Positions 42,280 to 51,249 of a DNA stretch of 51,249 bases are shown piece by piece; the stretch's first letter is position 1, and each line of letters opens with the position of its first letter. The notes below the pieces were generated by a model. That model was not told the origin of the DNA and searched no databases. It saw only the letters and a program-made list of their open reading frames with translations. A program made the position numbers and the translations under genes. This DNA comes from Pelagibacteraceae bacterium AG-404-P07. Its GTDB lineage: Bacteria > Pseudomonadota > Alphaproteobacteria > Pelagibacterales > Pelagibacteraceae. The stretch is taken from positions 1-51,249 of the forward strand of contig QCJE01000007.1 in assembly GCA_003216235.1 (NCBI GenBank), read 5' to 3'.

Positions 42280-42993
42280 ATGAGTAAAAATAATATCTAT
42301 TTTATTCTTAACAAACCTCAATTATCAGAAAATATTGGCGCTTGCGCTAGAGCTATAAAAAATTTTAATTTCAAGAAATTGATATTGATTAATCCAAAAC
42401 CAATTTTTCCAAATGATAAAATTTTAGCTACTTCTGTTGGAGCAAAAGACATAATCACTTCAAGTAAAAATTATGACAATTTAGAGCAAGCTCTTAGTAA
42501 AATTGACATTATTGTTGCTACATCAGCAAGATTTAGAAATAAAAATATAAAACATATAAATTTAGAAGATTTAAAAAAAATAAATTTTAAAAAGAAAATT
42601 GGTTTTTTATTTGGCTCAGAAGCATCTGGTTTGTCAAATGACGAGATCAGCTATGCTAATTACACTCTACAAATACCTACGAATCCTAATTTTAAATCTC
42701 TCAATTTGTCACATAGTTTAATAATTATTGCCCAATATGTTGCTAGTATTATTAAACTAAAAAATATTCCATATAAAAAATCTAGAAAAGTTAAATCAGC
42801 AAGCAAAAAAGAAATACAAACAATGTTAAGTTTATGTATTAAGAATTTGGATGAAATAAATTTTTTCAGACCTAATGAAAAGAGGCCAAAAATGCTCGAG
42901 AATTTAAGAAATATTTTTTATAAAATGGACCTGTCCGATAAAGAAACACGTATATTATCAGGTGTATTTGCAAGTTTAGGTAAAAAACGTTGA
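42280..42993 (+). CDS. trmJ: tRNA 2'-O-methyltransferase, TrmJ/LasT (SPOUT family)
   Basis: 237 residues. The start YFILNKPQLSENIGACARAI is the SPOUT family opening; IGFLFGSEASGLSNDEI and NPNFKSLNLSHSLIIIAQY form the knotted AdoMet site. In bacteria TrmJ methylates the ribose of position 32 in several tRNAs. The ATG follows the cimA TAA with no gap, so it belongs to the cysS-cimA transcript. Directly after its stop is the -35 box of the rpsD promoter. Other group 1 SPOUT members, such as LasT, cannot be excluded. Confidence 0.88.
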   Translation: MSKNNIYFILNKPQLSENIGACARAIKNFNFKKLILINPKPIFPNDKILATSVGAKDIITSSKNYDNLEQALSKIDIIVATSARFRNKNIKHINLEDLKKINFKKKIGFLFGSEASGLSNDEISYANYTLQIPTNPNFKSLNLSHSLIIIAQYVASIIKLKNIPYKKSRKVKSASKKEIQTMLSLCIKNLDEINFFRPNEKRPKMLENLRNIFYKMDLSDKETRILSGVFASLGKKR

Positions 42994-43021
42994 TTGACAA
43001 AATTAAGAGTAAGTCTATAAA
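42994..43021 (+). promoter_or_regulatory. rpsD promoter
   Basis: Consensus TTGACA at 42994-42999, spacer 16 bases, TATAAA at 43016-43021. The -35 box begins at the base after the trmJ stop. The predicted start near 43028 leaves only about six bases before the rpsD ATG at 43034, so the S4 message would be nearly leaderless. The match to the sigma-70 consensus is the best in the window. Confidence 0.75.
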
Positions 43022-43033
43022 ACCCTCTATTAA

Positions 43034-43651
43034 ATGACAAAAAGATTAAACTCTAAACACAAAGTAGATAGAAGATTAAAAGTTAATTTGTGGGGAAGAC
43101 CTAAAAGTCCTTTTAACAAAAGAGCTTACGGACCAGGACAACATGGTCAAACTAAATCATCTAAGCCATCGGATTATGGTATTCAATTACAAGCTAAGCA
43201 AAAACTTAAAGCATATTATGGCAATATAAATGAAAGACAGTTTAGAAATATTTATAGAAAAGCAAGTATGTTAAAAGGTGATACAAGCGAAAATTTGATC
43301 GGCTTGTTAGAAAGAAGACTAGACGCAGTAATTTATAGAGCAAAATTTTCAACAACAATTTTTTCTGCTAGACAATTGATTAATCATGGCCATGTAAAAG
43401 TAAATGGTAAAAAGGTAAATATTTCTAGTTATATGGTTAAAGAAGAAGATACGGTAGAAATTAGAGATAAATCAAAACAACTTGCAATTATTGATATAGC
43501 TTTGGCAAATAAAGAGAGAGCAGCCCCTGAATATATTCAACTAGATGAAAAGAATAAGAAATTTAAATTTATTAGAATTCCAAAATTTGAGGAAGTTCCA
43601 TATCCCATTGTTATGGAGCCCAATTTAGTAATTGAATATTACTCGAGATAA
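43034..43651 (+). CDS. rpsD: 30S ribosomal protein S4
   Basis: Primary 16S rRNA-binding protein that starts small-subunit assembly, 205 residues. It shows the alphaproteobacterial start [20 protein letters not shown], then [13 protein letters not shown], the S4 domain block [20 protein letters not shown] and [20 protein letters not shown]. The N-terminal zinc cysteines found in some S4 proteins are absent. With its own promoter and a leader of about six bases, no room exists for the structured S4 autoregulatory element known in other bacteria. A methyltransferase gene follows five bases later. Confidence 0.97.
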   Translation: MTKRLNSKHKVDRRLKVNLWGRPKSPFNKRAYGPGQHGQTKSSKPSDYGIQLQAKQKLKAYYGNINERQFRNIYRKASMLKGDTSENLIGLLERRLDAVIYRAKFSTTIFSARQLINHGHVKVNGKKVNISSYMVKEEDTVEIRDKSKQLAIIDIALANKERAAPEYIQLDEKNKKFKFIRIPKFEEVPYPIVMEPNLVIEYYSR

Positions 43652-43656
43652 TTAGT

Positions 43657-44268
43657 TTGATTAAAAGAACATCTTTAAAGTTCATAAATAATTTACTATC
43701 AAAAAATAATAACTGGAAAATTTTAGATATTGGCTGTGGTATTGAGGCAAACAAATATGCAACTACTTTATGTGATATTGTAGATTATACTAATTACCAC
43801 AAAGATAGAAATTTTATTAAACTAGATAAAGATAAAGACAAATTACCTTTTAAAGATAATGAATTTGATTTTGTATTTGCTAGTCATGTACTTGAACATA
43901 TAAAGGATGTTGAATTATTTATTGCTGAATTAGAAAGAGTAGCAAAAAAAGGTTATTTAGAATTACCAACTAAATTAGAAGATAATTTTTGTTTTGAAAA
44001 TAGAACAGATCATGAGTGGCAAATTGATTATGATGATATAAATTCAAAAATATTATTATCTGAGCGTTTTGAATTTTTTCATCCAATTTTTTCAGTTAAT
44101 ACCGCCCAAAAATTTCGTGACACCTTTAGATCAAGTATGGTTTTTGAGTTATATTGGGAGGATAAGATAGATTTTGAAATTATCAAAAATGAGAATTTGC
44201 AAAAGTTTAGTCTATTTAATCTTTTTCGAAAATTTTTTTCAAAAAAAATTAGAACTATTATAAATTAA
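43657..44268 (+). CDS. Class I SAM-dependent methyltransferase
   Basis: 203 residues beginning at a TTG (43657), five bases after rpsD; there is no in-frame ATG before the AdoMet motif, so a non-ATG start is needed. ILDIGCGIEANKYATT at 23-38 is motif I; LPFKDNEFDFVFASHVLEHI is the Methyltransf_11-type motif II. The C-terminal half includes the charged KFSLFNLFRKFFSKKIRTI. Substrate unknown. It could act on a small molecule or a surface sugar, given a similar methyltransferase gene right after it. Shared transcription with rpsD is likely. Confidence 0.8.
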   Translation: MIKRTSLKFINNLLSKNNNWKILDIGCGIEANKYATTLCDIVDYTNYHKDRNFIKLDKDKDKLPFKDNEFDFVFASHVLEHIKDVELFIAELERVAKKGYLELPTKLEDNFCFENRTDHEWQIDYDDINSKILLSERFEFFHPIFSVNTAQKFRDTFRSSMVFELYWEDKIDFEIIKNENLQKFSLFNLFRKFFSKKIRTIIN

Positions 44269-44287
44269 ATATTATTTAAGTTAAAAA

Positions 44288-44974
44288 ATGAAACAAATAC
44301 AATATGATGGATTTGAATTAGAACATTTTGATGCTGCATCTAATTTTAGAAAATATCAAATTTCACTTATTAAAAATTATTTAAATGGTTCTCTATTAGA
44401 AGTTGGAGCTGGAAAAGGTGGGTTAGCTTCAAATTATATTAATTTATTAAATGATATAACATTAATTGAACCTGATAAAAAATTATATAATTTTTTAAAA
44501 AAAAAATTTAAAAAAAAAAGAATATTTATTCAAAATAAATCAATTAAAAAGCTAAAAAAAAAATATGACGTAATCATTTATTTTGACGTTTTAGAACATA
44601 TAAAAAAAGATTTTCAGGAAATTGAAATTGCATCAAAAAAAATGAAAAAAGATGGTTACTTAATATTTAGTGTTCCGGCATTTCAAACTTTTTATAGTGA
44701 CTTTGATAAATCAGTAGGACATTATAAAAGATACAATAAGAATGATTTTCTTAAATTTTCTAAAAAAAATAATCTTCAAATTAAAAAACTTGTTTATTAT
44801 GATAGTATTGGTTTTCTATTTTTGTTATTGAATAAAATATTTTCTTTAAAACATTCTAACTTAAAAAGTAAAGTTTTTTTATGGAATCTTTTAATTCCAA
44901 TATCAAGAATATTAGATATTTTATTATTCAATTCTATTGGTAAATCTTTATTGTGTGTTTTTGAAAAAAAATAA
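44288..44974 (+). CDS. Class I SAM-dependent methyltransferase
   Basis: 228 residues with motif I LLEVGAGKGGLASNYI, acidic DVIIYFDVLEHIKKD and GYLIFSVPAFQTFYSDFDKS, resembling glycan-linked methyltransferases that occur near glycosyltransferase genes. The C-terminus has a hydrophobic stretch (IGFLFLLLNKIF), suggesting membrane contact. The gene is more A-rich than its neighbours, with runs such as KKKFKKKRIF encoded by long A-tracts. It starts 20 bases after the previous methyltransferase gene; substrate unknown. It converges on grxD with a ten-base gap. Confidence 0.8.
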   Translation: MKQIQYDGFELEHFDAASNFRKYQISLIKNYLNGSLLEVGAGKGGLASNYINLLNDITLIEPDKKLYNFLKKKFKKKRIFIQNKSIKKLKKKYDVIIYFDVLEHIKKDFQEIEIASKKMKKDGYLIFSVPAFQTFYSDFDKSVGHYKRYNKNDFLKFSKKNNLQIKKLVYYDSIGFLFLLLNKIFSLKHSNLKSKVFLWNLLIPISRILDILLFNSIGKSLLCVFEKK

Positions 44975-44984
44975 ATTAGAATAA

Positions 44985-45317
44985 TTATTTTTTATACTTA
45001 ATACCTTTGCTTTCAAATATTTTTTTTAATTCTCCATTTTCATACATTTCTTTTACAATATCGCAACCACCTATGAATTCATTTTTAATATAAAGTTGAG
45101 GGATAGTTGGCCAATCGCTGAAAATTTTGACACCTTCTCTTAATGATTGGTTTTCTAGAACATTGATACCTTTAAAATTTACTTCTAAAATTTTTAACAT
45201 ATTTGATACTGCCATAGAAAATCCACATTGAGGAGCATCTGGTGTACCTTTCATAAATAAACAAACATCGTTAGTGTTAATATGATTTTGAATTAAATTT
45301 TTTGTTTGATCGTTCAT
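44985..45317 (-). CDS. grxD: Monothiol glutaredoxin, Grx4/GrxD type
   Basis: 110 residues with the CGFS active site at Cys31 in MKGTPDAPQCGFS, followed by WPTIPQLYIKNEFIGGCDIV, the glutathione-binding and cis-proline region. These proteins carry a [2Fe-2S] cluster and hand it on. The gene sits immediately after bolA, sharing one base (TAATG). GrxD and BolA form a heterodimer in many organisms, and the pairing here fits that. It is the last gene of the long minus-strand pur operon. Confidence 0.95.
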   Translation of the reverse strand: MNDQTKNLIQNHINTNDVCLFMKGTPDAPQCGFSMAVSNMLKILEVNFKGINVLENQSLREGVKIFSDWPTIPQLYIKNEFIGGCDIVKEMYENGELKKIFESKGIKYKK

Positions 45318-45547
45318 TATTGTTCCTTTGTTTTTATTGCTAGCGCGTGTAATTCGTTTCCCATTTTACCTTTTAGAGAATTATATACCATTTTATGTTG
45401 TTCTATCTTACTTTTACCTGAAAATTGAGATGATGTAACTGTAGCTGAATAATGATTGCCATCACCTGCCAAATCTTGAATATCTACTAAAGCATCAGGA
45501 AATGCTTCTTTAATGTGTTTTTCAATTTCTTTTAAATCCATCGCCAT
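45317..45547 (-). CDS. bolA: BolA-family protein
   Basis: 76 residues from the ATG at 45547, chosen because it shares a base with the purL stop (TAATG), the usual junction in this operon; an upstream in-frame ATG at 45574 would lie inside purL. The class II KH-like fold is seen in DLKEIEKHIKEAFPDALVDI, then YSATVTSSQFSGKSKIEQHK and the conserved C-terminal region GNELHALAIKTKE, with the His that binds iron-sulfur clusters. It partners the adjacent grxD in iron-sulfur delivery. Calling it bolA rather than ibaG is approximate. Confidence 0.88.
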   Translation of the reverse strand: MAMDLKEIEKHIKEAFPDALVDIQDLAGDGNHYSATVTSSQFSGKSKIEQHKMVYNSLKGKMGNELHALAIKTKEQ

Positions 45548-47739
45548 TATGAACTCATATAGTTGTCTAACCAAGTTGTATTATAAGATTTTAATTCGTC
45601 AATTGTAAGTTTTGTCATTGGGTTAATAATCATATATTTATCTATAATTTTACCTAATTCTTCAAAATGAACTGAATTTTTTTCTAAAATCTCAATAACT
45701 TTTTTTAAATCTTTTGGATTAATTTCTATTATATATCTTCCTTGATCCTCAGAAAATAGATATTCGATTTCACTCATCAAATAATTCGATTTATTAAACT
45801 CGAATCCTTTATTACCTTTTATACACATTTTACTAACTGCAGTAGCTGTTCCACCTAGGGAAATATCATGTGCGCTTTTGATTAAATTATTATTAATTAA
45901 TTGGAGAAGAGTTTCACCATTATTTTTTTCGTTAAAAAGATTTATTTCTGGAGGTGGTCCATTTTTTTCATCTAATATCGATCTAGCAAATAAACTTTGA
46001 TCTATATGTCCTTCTGTTTTTCCAATTATCAAAACTAAATTATTTATTTCTTTGAAATCCATTGTAATCATCTGGTTATAATTTTTTATTAAACCAACTC
46101 CACCAATTGATGGGGTTGGTTTAATTCCCACTTCTTTTGTTTGATTGTAAAAAGATACATTTCCAGAGACGACAGGAAATTTTAAATATTCACAAGCTTC
46201 CCCAATTCCTTGAACACATTCAACAAACTCTCCCATATTATCTTCATTTTCTGGACTTCCGAAATTTAAACAATTAGTGATAGCTATAGGAGTAGCTCCA
46301 ACTGAAATTAGATTTCTCCAGCTTTCACAAACAACTTGCTTTCCTCCTGTAAGTGGATGGGCCCAACAATAAACAGCAGATGAATCAACTGTTGCTGCAA
46401 CTGCTTTATTTGTTCCATGAACTCTTACAACACCTGAGTCTCCACCAGGTTTTTGGATTGTATCGCCCATTACAGTATGATCATATTGTTGCCAAATCCA
46501 TTCTTTGCTAGAAATATTTGGATGAGATAAAATTTTTTTTAACACATCTTTAATATTTAATTTAGTTAAAGTCTCTTTTTTGATTTTATTCTTTTTTGGG
46601 AGTTTTGCTTTTTTCCATTTCCTGTCATACATAGGTGAATTCTCAACCAAAGTATTTATTGGAATTTGTGCTACTTGTTTATTATCAAAATATAACTCTA
46701 TATTTTTTGTGTTTGTTGTTTTTCCGATAACGGCAAAATCTAAATTCCATTTATCAAATATTTTTTTAGCCAAATCTTCTTTTCCATTTTCTAAAACTAT
46801 CAACATTCTTTCTTGACTTTCTGACAACATAATTTCGTAAGGTGTCATCTTACTTTCTCTACAAGGAACTTTGTTGAGATTTATTTCAATTCCTAAATTT
46901 CCTTTTGATGCCATTTCAATACTTGATGATGTCAGGCCAGCTGCACCCATATCTTGAATTGCAATAATTGAGTCTCCAGACATTAATTCTAGACAAGCTT
47001 CAAGAAGAAGTTTTTCTGTAAAAGGATCTCCAACTTGAACCGTAGGTTTTTTTTCTTCAATTTTTTCATCAAAACTCGCTGAAGCCATACTTGCCCCGTG
47101 AATTCCATCTCTTCCTGTCTTAGATCCAACATAAATTACTGGTTTATTCAATCCAGCTGCTTTTGAATAAAAAATTTTATCTTTTTTAACTAAACCTAAA
47201 GTCATAGCATTTACCAATATATTTCCATTATACGAACTGTCGAATGAAGTTTGACCTGCTACAGTAGGTATACCCATACAGTTACCATAACCTCCAATAC
47301 CATGAACAACACCTCTTAATAAATTCTTAGTTTTTTTATTTTGAGGAGAACCAAAATGAATAGAATTTAAATTAGCGATTGGTCTTGCACCCATTGTAAA
47401 GACATCTCTCATTATACCTCCAACACCAGTTGCGGCTCCTTGATACGGCTCAATAAATGAAGGGTGGTTGTGACTTTCGATTTTAAATACTATTGCATCT
47501 CCATCATAAATATCAATTACTCCAGCATTTTCTCCTGGTCCTTGAATTACCTTTTTCCCTTTTGTTGGTAATTTTTTAAGATGAAGTCTTGAGGATTTAT
47601 AAGAACAATGTTCATTCCACATAGCAGAAAATATCCCTAACTCAGTAATATTAGGTGTTCTTTTTAACAATTCACAAATTTTTTTAAATTCATCTTTTTT
47701 TAATCCATGATCTAATGCTATTTGTTCATTTATTTCCAT
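45547..47739 (-). CDS. purL: Phosphoribosylformylglycinamidine synthase, large subunit (small-type PurL)
   Basis: 730 residues, the small PurL that works with separate PurS and PurQ, rather than the 1300-residue fused enzyme of E. coli. It converts FGAR to FGAM with [20 protein letters not shown] near 37-53 is the characteristic start; [25 protein letters not shown] (residues about 84-108), [17 protein letters not shown] and MMSESQ-like [10 protein letters not shown] are all present. It follows purQ with a one-base overlap and precedes bolA in the same way. Confidence 0.97.
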   Translation of the reverse strand: MEINEQIALDHGLKKDEFKKICELLKRTPNITELGIFSAMWNEHCSYKSSRLHLKKLPTKGKKVIQGPGENAGVIDIYDGDAIVFKIESHNHPSFIEPYQGAATGVGGIMRDVFTMGARPIANLNSIHFGSPQNKKTKNLLRGVVHGIGGYGNCMGIPTVAGQTSFDSSYNGNILVNAMTLGLVKKDKIFYSKAAGLNKPVIYVGSKTGRDGIHGASMASASFDEKIEEKKPTVQVGDPFTEKLLLEACLELMSGDSIIAIQDMGAAGLTSSSIEMASKGNLGIEINLNKVPCRESKMTPYEIMLSESQERMLIVLENGKEDLAKKIFDKWNLDFAVIGKTTNTKNIELYFDNKQVAQIPINTLVENSPMYDRKWKKAKLPKKNKIKKETLTKLNIKDVLKKILSHPNISSKEWIWQQYDHTVMGDTIQKPGGDSGVVRVHGTNKAVAATVDSSAVYCWAHPLTGGKQVVCESWRNLISVGATPIAITNCLNFGSPENEDNMGEFVECVQGIGEACEYLKFPVVSGNVSFYNQTKEVGIKPTPSIGGVGLIKNYNQMITMDFKEINNLVLIIGKTEGHIDQSLFARSILDEKNGPPPEINLFNEKNNGETLLQLINNNLIKSAHDISLGGTATAVSKMCIKGNKGFEFNKSNYLMSEIEYLFSEDQGRYIIEINPKDLKKVIEILEKNSVHFEELGKIIDKYMIINPMTKLTIDELKSYNTTWLDNYMSS

Positions 47740-48422
47740 TATTTAATATTCTTAATTAAATTTTTAAAAAATAAAGATCCATCATCTCCAGATAAATATT
47801 TATCAATCATTCTTTCTGGATGAGGCATCATCCCTAAAACATTTTTGCGTTTATTAAAAATACCAGCAATATTTTTGGTTGAACCATTTGGGTTATCTAT
47901 CTCATCCGTTTGTCCGTTTTCATTTGAATAATAAATTGCTATCTGACTATTATCTTCAATTTCTTTTAACTGGTCATCTGTACAAAAGTAATTACCTTCA
48001 TTATGAGCTACATGCAGTTCCAAAATTTCCTTATCAAGATGTTTAAAATAAGGATTATCTTTATTATCAACTTTAACAAAAACATTCTTGCAAATAAATT
48101 CTAGATATTTATTTCTTAATAAAACACCTGGTACTAAACCAGTTTCAACTAATATTTGAAAACCATTACATATTCCCATCACAAGACCACCAGAATTTGC
48201 GAAATTGATTACAGAATTCATTATTTTTGATTTCGAAGCAACACTTCCACATCTAAGATAATCTCCATAGGAAAAACCACCAGGTAAAACAACTAAATCA
48301 CTTTTTGGAAGTTCATTATCATTGTGCCAAACCATTTTATTATTAAAACCAAACTTTTTTAAAGCTACGTCCATATCTCTATCACAATTTGAACCAGGAA
48401 AGGTAATTACAGATGATTTCAT
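47739..48422 (-). CDS. purQ: Phosphoribosylformylglycinamidine synthase, glutaminase subunit
   Basis: 227 residues, class I glutamine amidotransferase that supplies ammonia to PurL. It opens with [12 protein letters not shown], the family signature; the nucleophile Cys85 is in [10 protein letters not shown], and the catalytic His-Glu pair lies in MMPHPERM near the C-terminus. It shares one base (TAATG) with purL downstream and is separated from purS by three bases. Together with PurS it forms the three-part FGAM synthase. Confidence 0.97.
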   Translation of the reverse strand: MKSSVITFPGSNCDRDMDVALKKFGFNNKMVWHNDNELPKSDLVVLPGGFSYGDYLRCGSVASKSKIMNSVINFANSGGLVMGICNGFQILVETGLVPGVLLRNKYLEFICKNVFVKVDNKDNPYFKHLDKEILELHVAHNEGNYFCTDDQLKEIEDNSQIAIYYSNENGQTDEIDNPNGSTKNIAGIFNKRKNVLGMMPHPERMIDKYLSGDDGSLFFKNLIKNIK

Positions 48423-48425
48423 TAA

Positions 48426-48668
48426 TTATTGTGTTTCAATAATTTTGTAGTTCTCAATAACAAGATTAGCTAAAAGTTTTTTACACATATCTTCTACAAT
48501 TACTTTAGCTTTTGATGGATCATTTTCTTTTACATCTATTTCAAAATATTTTCCTTGTCTAACTTCATCAATATTTTTAAAACCCATGCCATCTAAAGTT
48601 TGATGAATAACTTTTCCTTGTGGATCTAGAACATCTTTTTTAAGAGTTATAATTGCTGAAACTTTCAT
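48426..48668 (-). CDS. purS: Phosphoribosylformylglycinamidine synthase, PurS subunit
   Basis: 80 residues, dimeric bridge between PurL and PurQ. KVSAIITLKKDVLDPQGKVI and GFKNIDEVRQGKYFEIDV are the two conserved beta-alpha units of the family. The ATG is one base upstream of the end of purC (adjacent ends), with purQ three bases downstream. The presence of PurS matches the short PurL and separate PurQ here. Confidence 0.96.
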   Translation of the reverse strand: MKVSAIITLKKDVLDPQGKVIHQTLDGMGFKNIDEVRQGKYFEIDVKENDPSKAKVIVEDMCKKLLANLVIENYKIIETQ

Positions 48669-49451
48669 TTATTTTCTTTTTTTTACTGAAGATAATTTTG
48701 TAACATTTACTGCAGAAACATTCGATTGTTCGTGTAAAATTCCTAATCTTTTTGCTACCTCAGTATATGCTGGAATTAAATCTCCTAAATCTTTTCTAAA
48801 TCTATCTTTGTCTAATTTTTTTTCAGTAATAGAATCCCATAATCTACAAGTGTCAGGACTTATTTCATCTGCTAAAATGATTTCATTTTTATTGCTTTCA
48901 TTAGTAAAACCAAATTCAACTTTAAAATCGACAAGCTTGATACCCACACCTCTGAACATACCTAAAAGGAAATCATTTAAACGTTTTAAATTGTCATCAA
49001 CAAAATCTAATTGAGATTTAGTTAACCAATTAAAAGTTAATATGTGTTCTTTACTTATTATTGGATCACCAAGTTTATCATCCTTAAGACAATACTCGAT
49101 TAGAGGACGTTCTAATACAGTTCCATCTTCGATACCTAATCTTTTTGTCAATGAGCCTGTTGCAATGTTTCTTATAATAAATTCTATTGGGATAATATCT
49201 ACAAGTTTTACTAATTGTTCTCTCATATTAAGTCTTTTAACTAAATGATTTTTAATTCCAACTTGAGATAAATTAGAGAGTATATGTTCAGAAATTCTAT
49301 TATTTATAACGCCTTTGCCTTCTATGTTGCTTTTTTTTTGATTATTAAAAGCTGTCGCGTCATCCTTAAAATATTGAATAACCAAATTCTTATCTGAAGT
49401 AGCATAAATTATTTTTGCTTTACCTTCGTAAAGTTTTTTACCTTTTTTCAT
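48669..49451 (-). CDS. purC: SAICAR synthetase
   Basis: Adds aspartate to CAIR in purine synthesis, 260 residues, slightly longer than the E. coli 237. KGKKLYEGKAKIIYATSDKN at 3-22 is the ATP-binding start. GVGIKLVDFKVEFG, ADEISPDTCRLWD and KDRFRKDLGD are the active-site blocks. A C-terminal basic extension (VSAVNVTKLSSVKKRK) is short. It shares one base with purB upstream and abuts purS downstream. Confidence 0.97.
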   Translation of the reverse strand: MKKGKKLYEGKAKIIYATSDKNLVIQYFKDDATAFNNQKKSNIEGKGVINNRISEHILSNLSQVGIKNHLVKRLNMREQLVKLVDIIPIEFIIRNIATGSLTKRLGIEDGTVLERPLIEYCLKDDKLGDPIISKEHILTFNWLTKSQLDFVDDNLKRLNDFLLGMFRGVGIKLVDFKVEFGFTNESNKNEIILADEISPDTCRLWDSITEKKLDKDRFRKDLGDLIPAYTEVAKRLGILHEQSNVSAVNVTKLSSVKKRK

Positions 49452-50743
49452 TATTTAAATACTCTTCTAAAAATTAAATTTACATTTTTAAAATGCTTAG
49501 AATAACTGAAAATAGATCTTAATTTTTTTGGTGAAATTTTACTCATTATATATTTATCAAATTGGATAACTTCAAATAAATTTAAGTTTTCAGCAAAACA
49601 TTTTTTTGCATAAGTTTGAACCATTTTATAAGATTTTTCCCTACTTAAACCTGTTTTAGTTAACTCCAACATAAGTTCTTGAGAAAAAATTATTCCTTTA
49701 GTTAAATTTAAATTTTCTAACATTTTTTTGGGATAAACAATCATATTATCTAAAATATTACTCAATCTAACTAATGCAAAATCTAGAGTTATATTAGCAT
49801 CTGGCCCTATATTTCTCTCTACACTTGAATGCGAAATGTCTCTCTCATGCCATAATGCAATGTTTTCTAAGGCAGGGGTAACTGCACTTCTTACCATTCT
49901 GGCAAGACCAGTGAGATTTTCGCTAAGAATAGGATTTTTTTTGTGAGGCATTGCTGACGAACCTTTTTGATTTTTTGAAAAGTACTCTTGTAATTCATAT
50001 ACTTCTGTTCTTTGAAGATGTCTTATTTCGACAGCAACTCTCTCTATTGATCCAGCAATTATACCTAATACCGAAAAATAAAATGCATGTCGATCTCTAG
50101 GAATTACTTGTGTTGATATAGGTTCAATTTTTAAGTTAAGTTTTTTAGCCACATGCTTTTCAACATTGGGATTTATATTTGCAAACGTACCAACCGCCCC
50201 AGAAATTGCACATGTTGATATTTCATTAATTGCGTCAGATAATCTTTTCTTGTTTCTTTTAAATTCTTCATAAAATGAAGCTAATTTTAATCCAAAGGTT
50301 ATAGGTTCAGCATGAATACCATGACTTCTACCCATGCATGGAGTAAATTTATATTTTTTTGCTTGTCTTTTAAGAACTTTTAAAATTTGGTCTAAATCTT
50401 TAAGAATTATTTTACCAGACTGGACTAGTTGTAAGTTAAAGCTGGTGTCTAAAACATCCGAAGAAGTCATGCCTTGATGTAGATACCTTGCTTTAATACC
50501 GGCTTTTTCAGTAACAGAGGTAAGAAATGCAATTACATCATGTTTAACTTGGTTTTCAATTTGATGAATTCTTTTGACATCAATTTTTGCTTTTTTTTTT
50601 ACTGTAGATGATACACCTTTAGGAATTTGACCAAGCTTTTCCATAGCTTGGGCTGCTGCTATTTCAACTTCTAACCAAATTTTATATTTGTTTTCATCTG
50701 ACCAAATATCGGTAAGTTCTTTTCGAGAGTATCTTTTTATCAT
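49451..50743 (-). CDS. purB: Adenylosuccinate lyase
   Basis: Releases fumarate from SAICAR and adenylosuccinate, 430 residues. Fumarase/aspartase superfamily motifs are clear: HQGMTSSDVLDTSF near 89-102, RSHGIHAEPITFGLK, and the flexible signature loop KGSSAMPHKKNP with the catalytic Ser. EIRHLQRTEVYELQEYFS comes just before it. It is between map and purC on the minus strand, sharing a base with each. It acts twice in the pathway encoded by this operon and elsewhere. Confidence 0.97.
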   Translation of the reverse strand: MIKRYSRKELTDIWSDENKYKIWLEVEIAAAQAMEKLGQIPKGVSSTVKKKAKIDVKRIHQIENQVKHDVIAFLTSVTEKAGIKARYLHQGMTSSDVLDTSFNLQLVQSGKIILKDLDQILKVLKRQAKKYKFTPCMGRSHGIHAEPITFGLKLASFYEEFKRNKKRLSDAINEISTCAISGAVGTFANINPNVEKHVAKKLNLKIEPISTQVIPRDRHAFYFSVLGIIAGSIERVAVEIRHLQRTEVYELQEYFSKNQKGSSAMPHKKNPILSENLTGLARMVRSAVTPALENIALWHERDISHSSVERNIGPDANITLDFALVRLSNILDNMIVYPKKMLENLNLTKGIIFSQELMLELTKTGLSREKSYKMVQTYAKKCFAENLNLFEVIQFDKYIMSKISPKKLRSIFSYSKHFKNVNLIFRRVFK

Positions 50744-51249
50744 TAATTGTAAGGTGGTTTAGAGTACCCTTTAGCAGATTCTGTAAAGATTTCATAACCA
50801 TTTTCTGTAATTCCTAACGTATGTTCGAATTGTGCTGATAAAGATTTATCTTTAGTTACAGCAGTCCAACCATCATTTAGCATTTTTACATCAAATTTTC
50901 CTGCATTGATCATTGGTTCGATTGTAAAAGTCATTCCTGGTTTTAGCTCCATTCCGGTATTTTTAATACCATAGTGTAGTATATTTGGTGACTCATGAAA
51001 AGTTGTACTAATTCCATGACCACAAAAATCTCTTACAACTGAAAAACCCTTATCCTCAACATATGTTTGAATTTCATTACCAATATCACCGAGTTTAACA
51101 CCTGGTTTTAATATTTTAATTGCTCTCATCATAGACTCAAAAGTTGTTTCTATTAAGTTATTTAATTTTACAGAAGTTTTGCCAATACAAAACATTCTAC
51201 TTGTGTCACCATAATGATTATTAATTATAGCAGTAACATCTATATTAAG
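50743..51249 (-). CDS. map: Methionine aminopeptidase, N-terminal part outside the window
   Basis: Removes initiator methionine from new proteins. The frame stays open to the window end, giving 168 residues out of about 260; an internal ATG at 51195 is not the real start. Metal ligands are seen as the two Asp residues in NIDVTAIINNHYGDTSRMF, then His in GHGISTTFHESPN, Glu in FTIEPMI and Glu in QFEHTLGIT. All five expected ligands are therefore present. Its stop shares one base with the purB start (TAATG), so map leads, or is within, the purine operon. Confidence 0.95.
   Translation of the reverse strand, partial: LNIDVTAIINNHYGDTSRMFCIGKTSVKLNNLIETTFESMMRAIKILKPGVKLGDIGNEIQTYVEDKGFSVVRDFCGHGISTTFHESPNILHYGIKNTGMELKPGMTFTIEPMINAGKFDVKMLNDGWTAVTKDKSLSAQFEHTLGITENGYEIFTESAKGYSKPPYN

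Overview
The window looks like a chromosomal segment of a SAR11-clade alphaproteobacterium (Pelagibacterales). The evidence is very low GC content (roughly 30 percent by eye), near-absent intergenic space, short proteins rich in Lys/Ile/Asn, and a familiar gene set: TctABC transporter, class II DAHP synthase, PurS/Q/L split FGAM synthase and a spermidine module. No mobile element, phage gene, rRNA, tRNA or CRISPR array was found, so this is core streamlined chromosome. The first and last genes (rfbA and map) are cut by the window edges.

Layout. 1-2419: dTDP-sugar genes (rfbA partial, rfbB) divergent from a family 2 glycosyltransferase. 2400-6616: apt, then a tight operon mtnP-mtnA-class II aldolase-speDE. 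This operon makes spermidine and recycles its by-product 5'-methylthioadenosine (MTA) in a way that looks like the DHAP shunt rather than the full methionine salvage pathway. 6674-10891: a family 3 (polar amino acid type) ABC transporter without an ATPase gene, coupled by start-stop overlap to a PhyH-type dioxygenase, and facing an M24 peptidase-fold hydrolase that has lost most metal ligands. 10900-13326: a DUF6165-like protein, a GT9 glycosyltransferase and an AbrB-type membrane protein. 13407-16385: tctC-tctB-tctA tripartite transporter. 16382-24121: GT4, thioredoxin-fold protein, gamma carbonic anhydrase, two very small envelope proteins, PNPOx-like protein, beta-hydroxyacid dehydrogenase, MFS transporter, rpoZ with a long acidic tail, dusA and a TauE/SafE exporter.

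24211-30316: small lipoprotein candidate, a highly charged coiled-coil protein, phosphomannomutase/phosphoglucomutase, then nrdAB behind a near-consensus promoter and a palindrome resembling an NrdR site. 30317-33839: prpD-prpB-prpC, the methylcitrate route for propionyl-CoA. 33894-38510: gph, a GlmU reduced to its acetyltransferase half, glmS and a class II DAHP synthase. 38549-44974: nadE, cysS, cimA, trmJ, rpsD and two methyltransferases. 44985-51249: map-purB-purC-purS-purQ-purL-bolA-grxD, one unbroken minus-strand operon.

Gene expression is extremely compact. Nine same-strand junctions share one base between stop and start (TAATG or TGATG), six share four bases (ATGA), and several convergent pairs abut or overlap. 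The only clear intrinsic terminator seen lies at 24119-24156. Two solute-binding-protein genes are followed by hairpins before their membrane partners. Two strong promoters (nrdA, rpsD) predict messages with almost no 5' leader. The most interesting items are the MTA/spermidine operon with its SpeD-SpeE fusion, the transporter-dioxygenase-M24 cluster, the GlmU half-protein, a GC-rich 32-base structured element at 18552-18583, and two small envelope proteins beside it. No stretch longer than about 220 bases lacks a gene.
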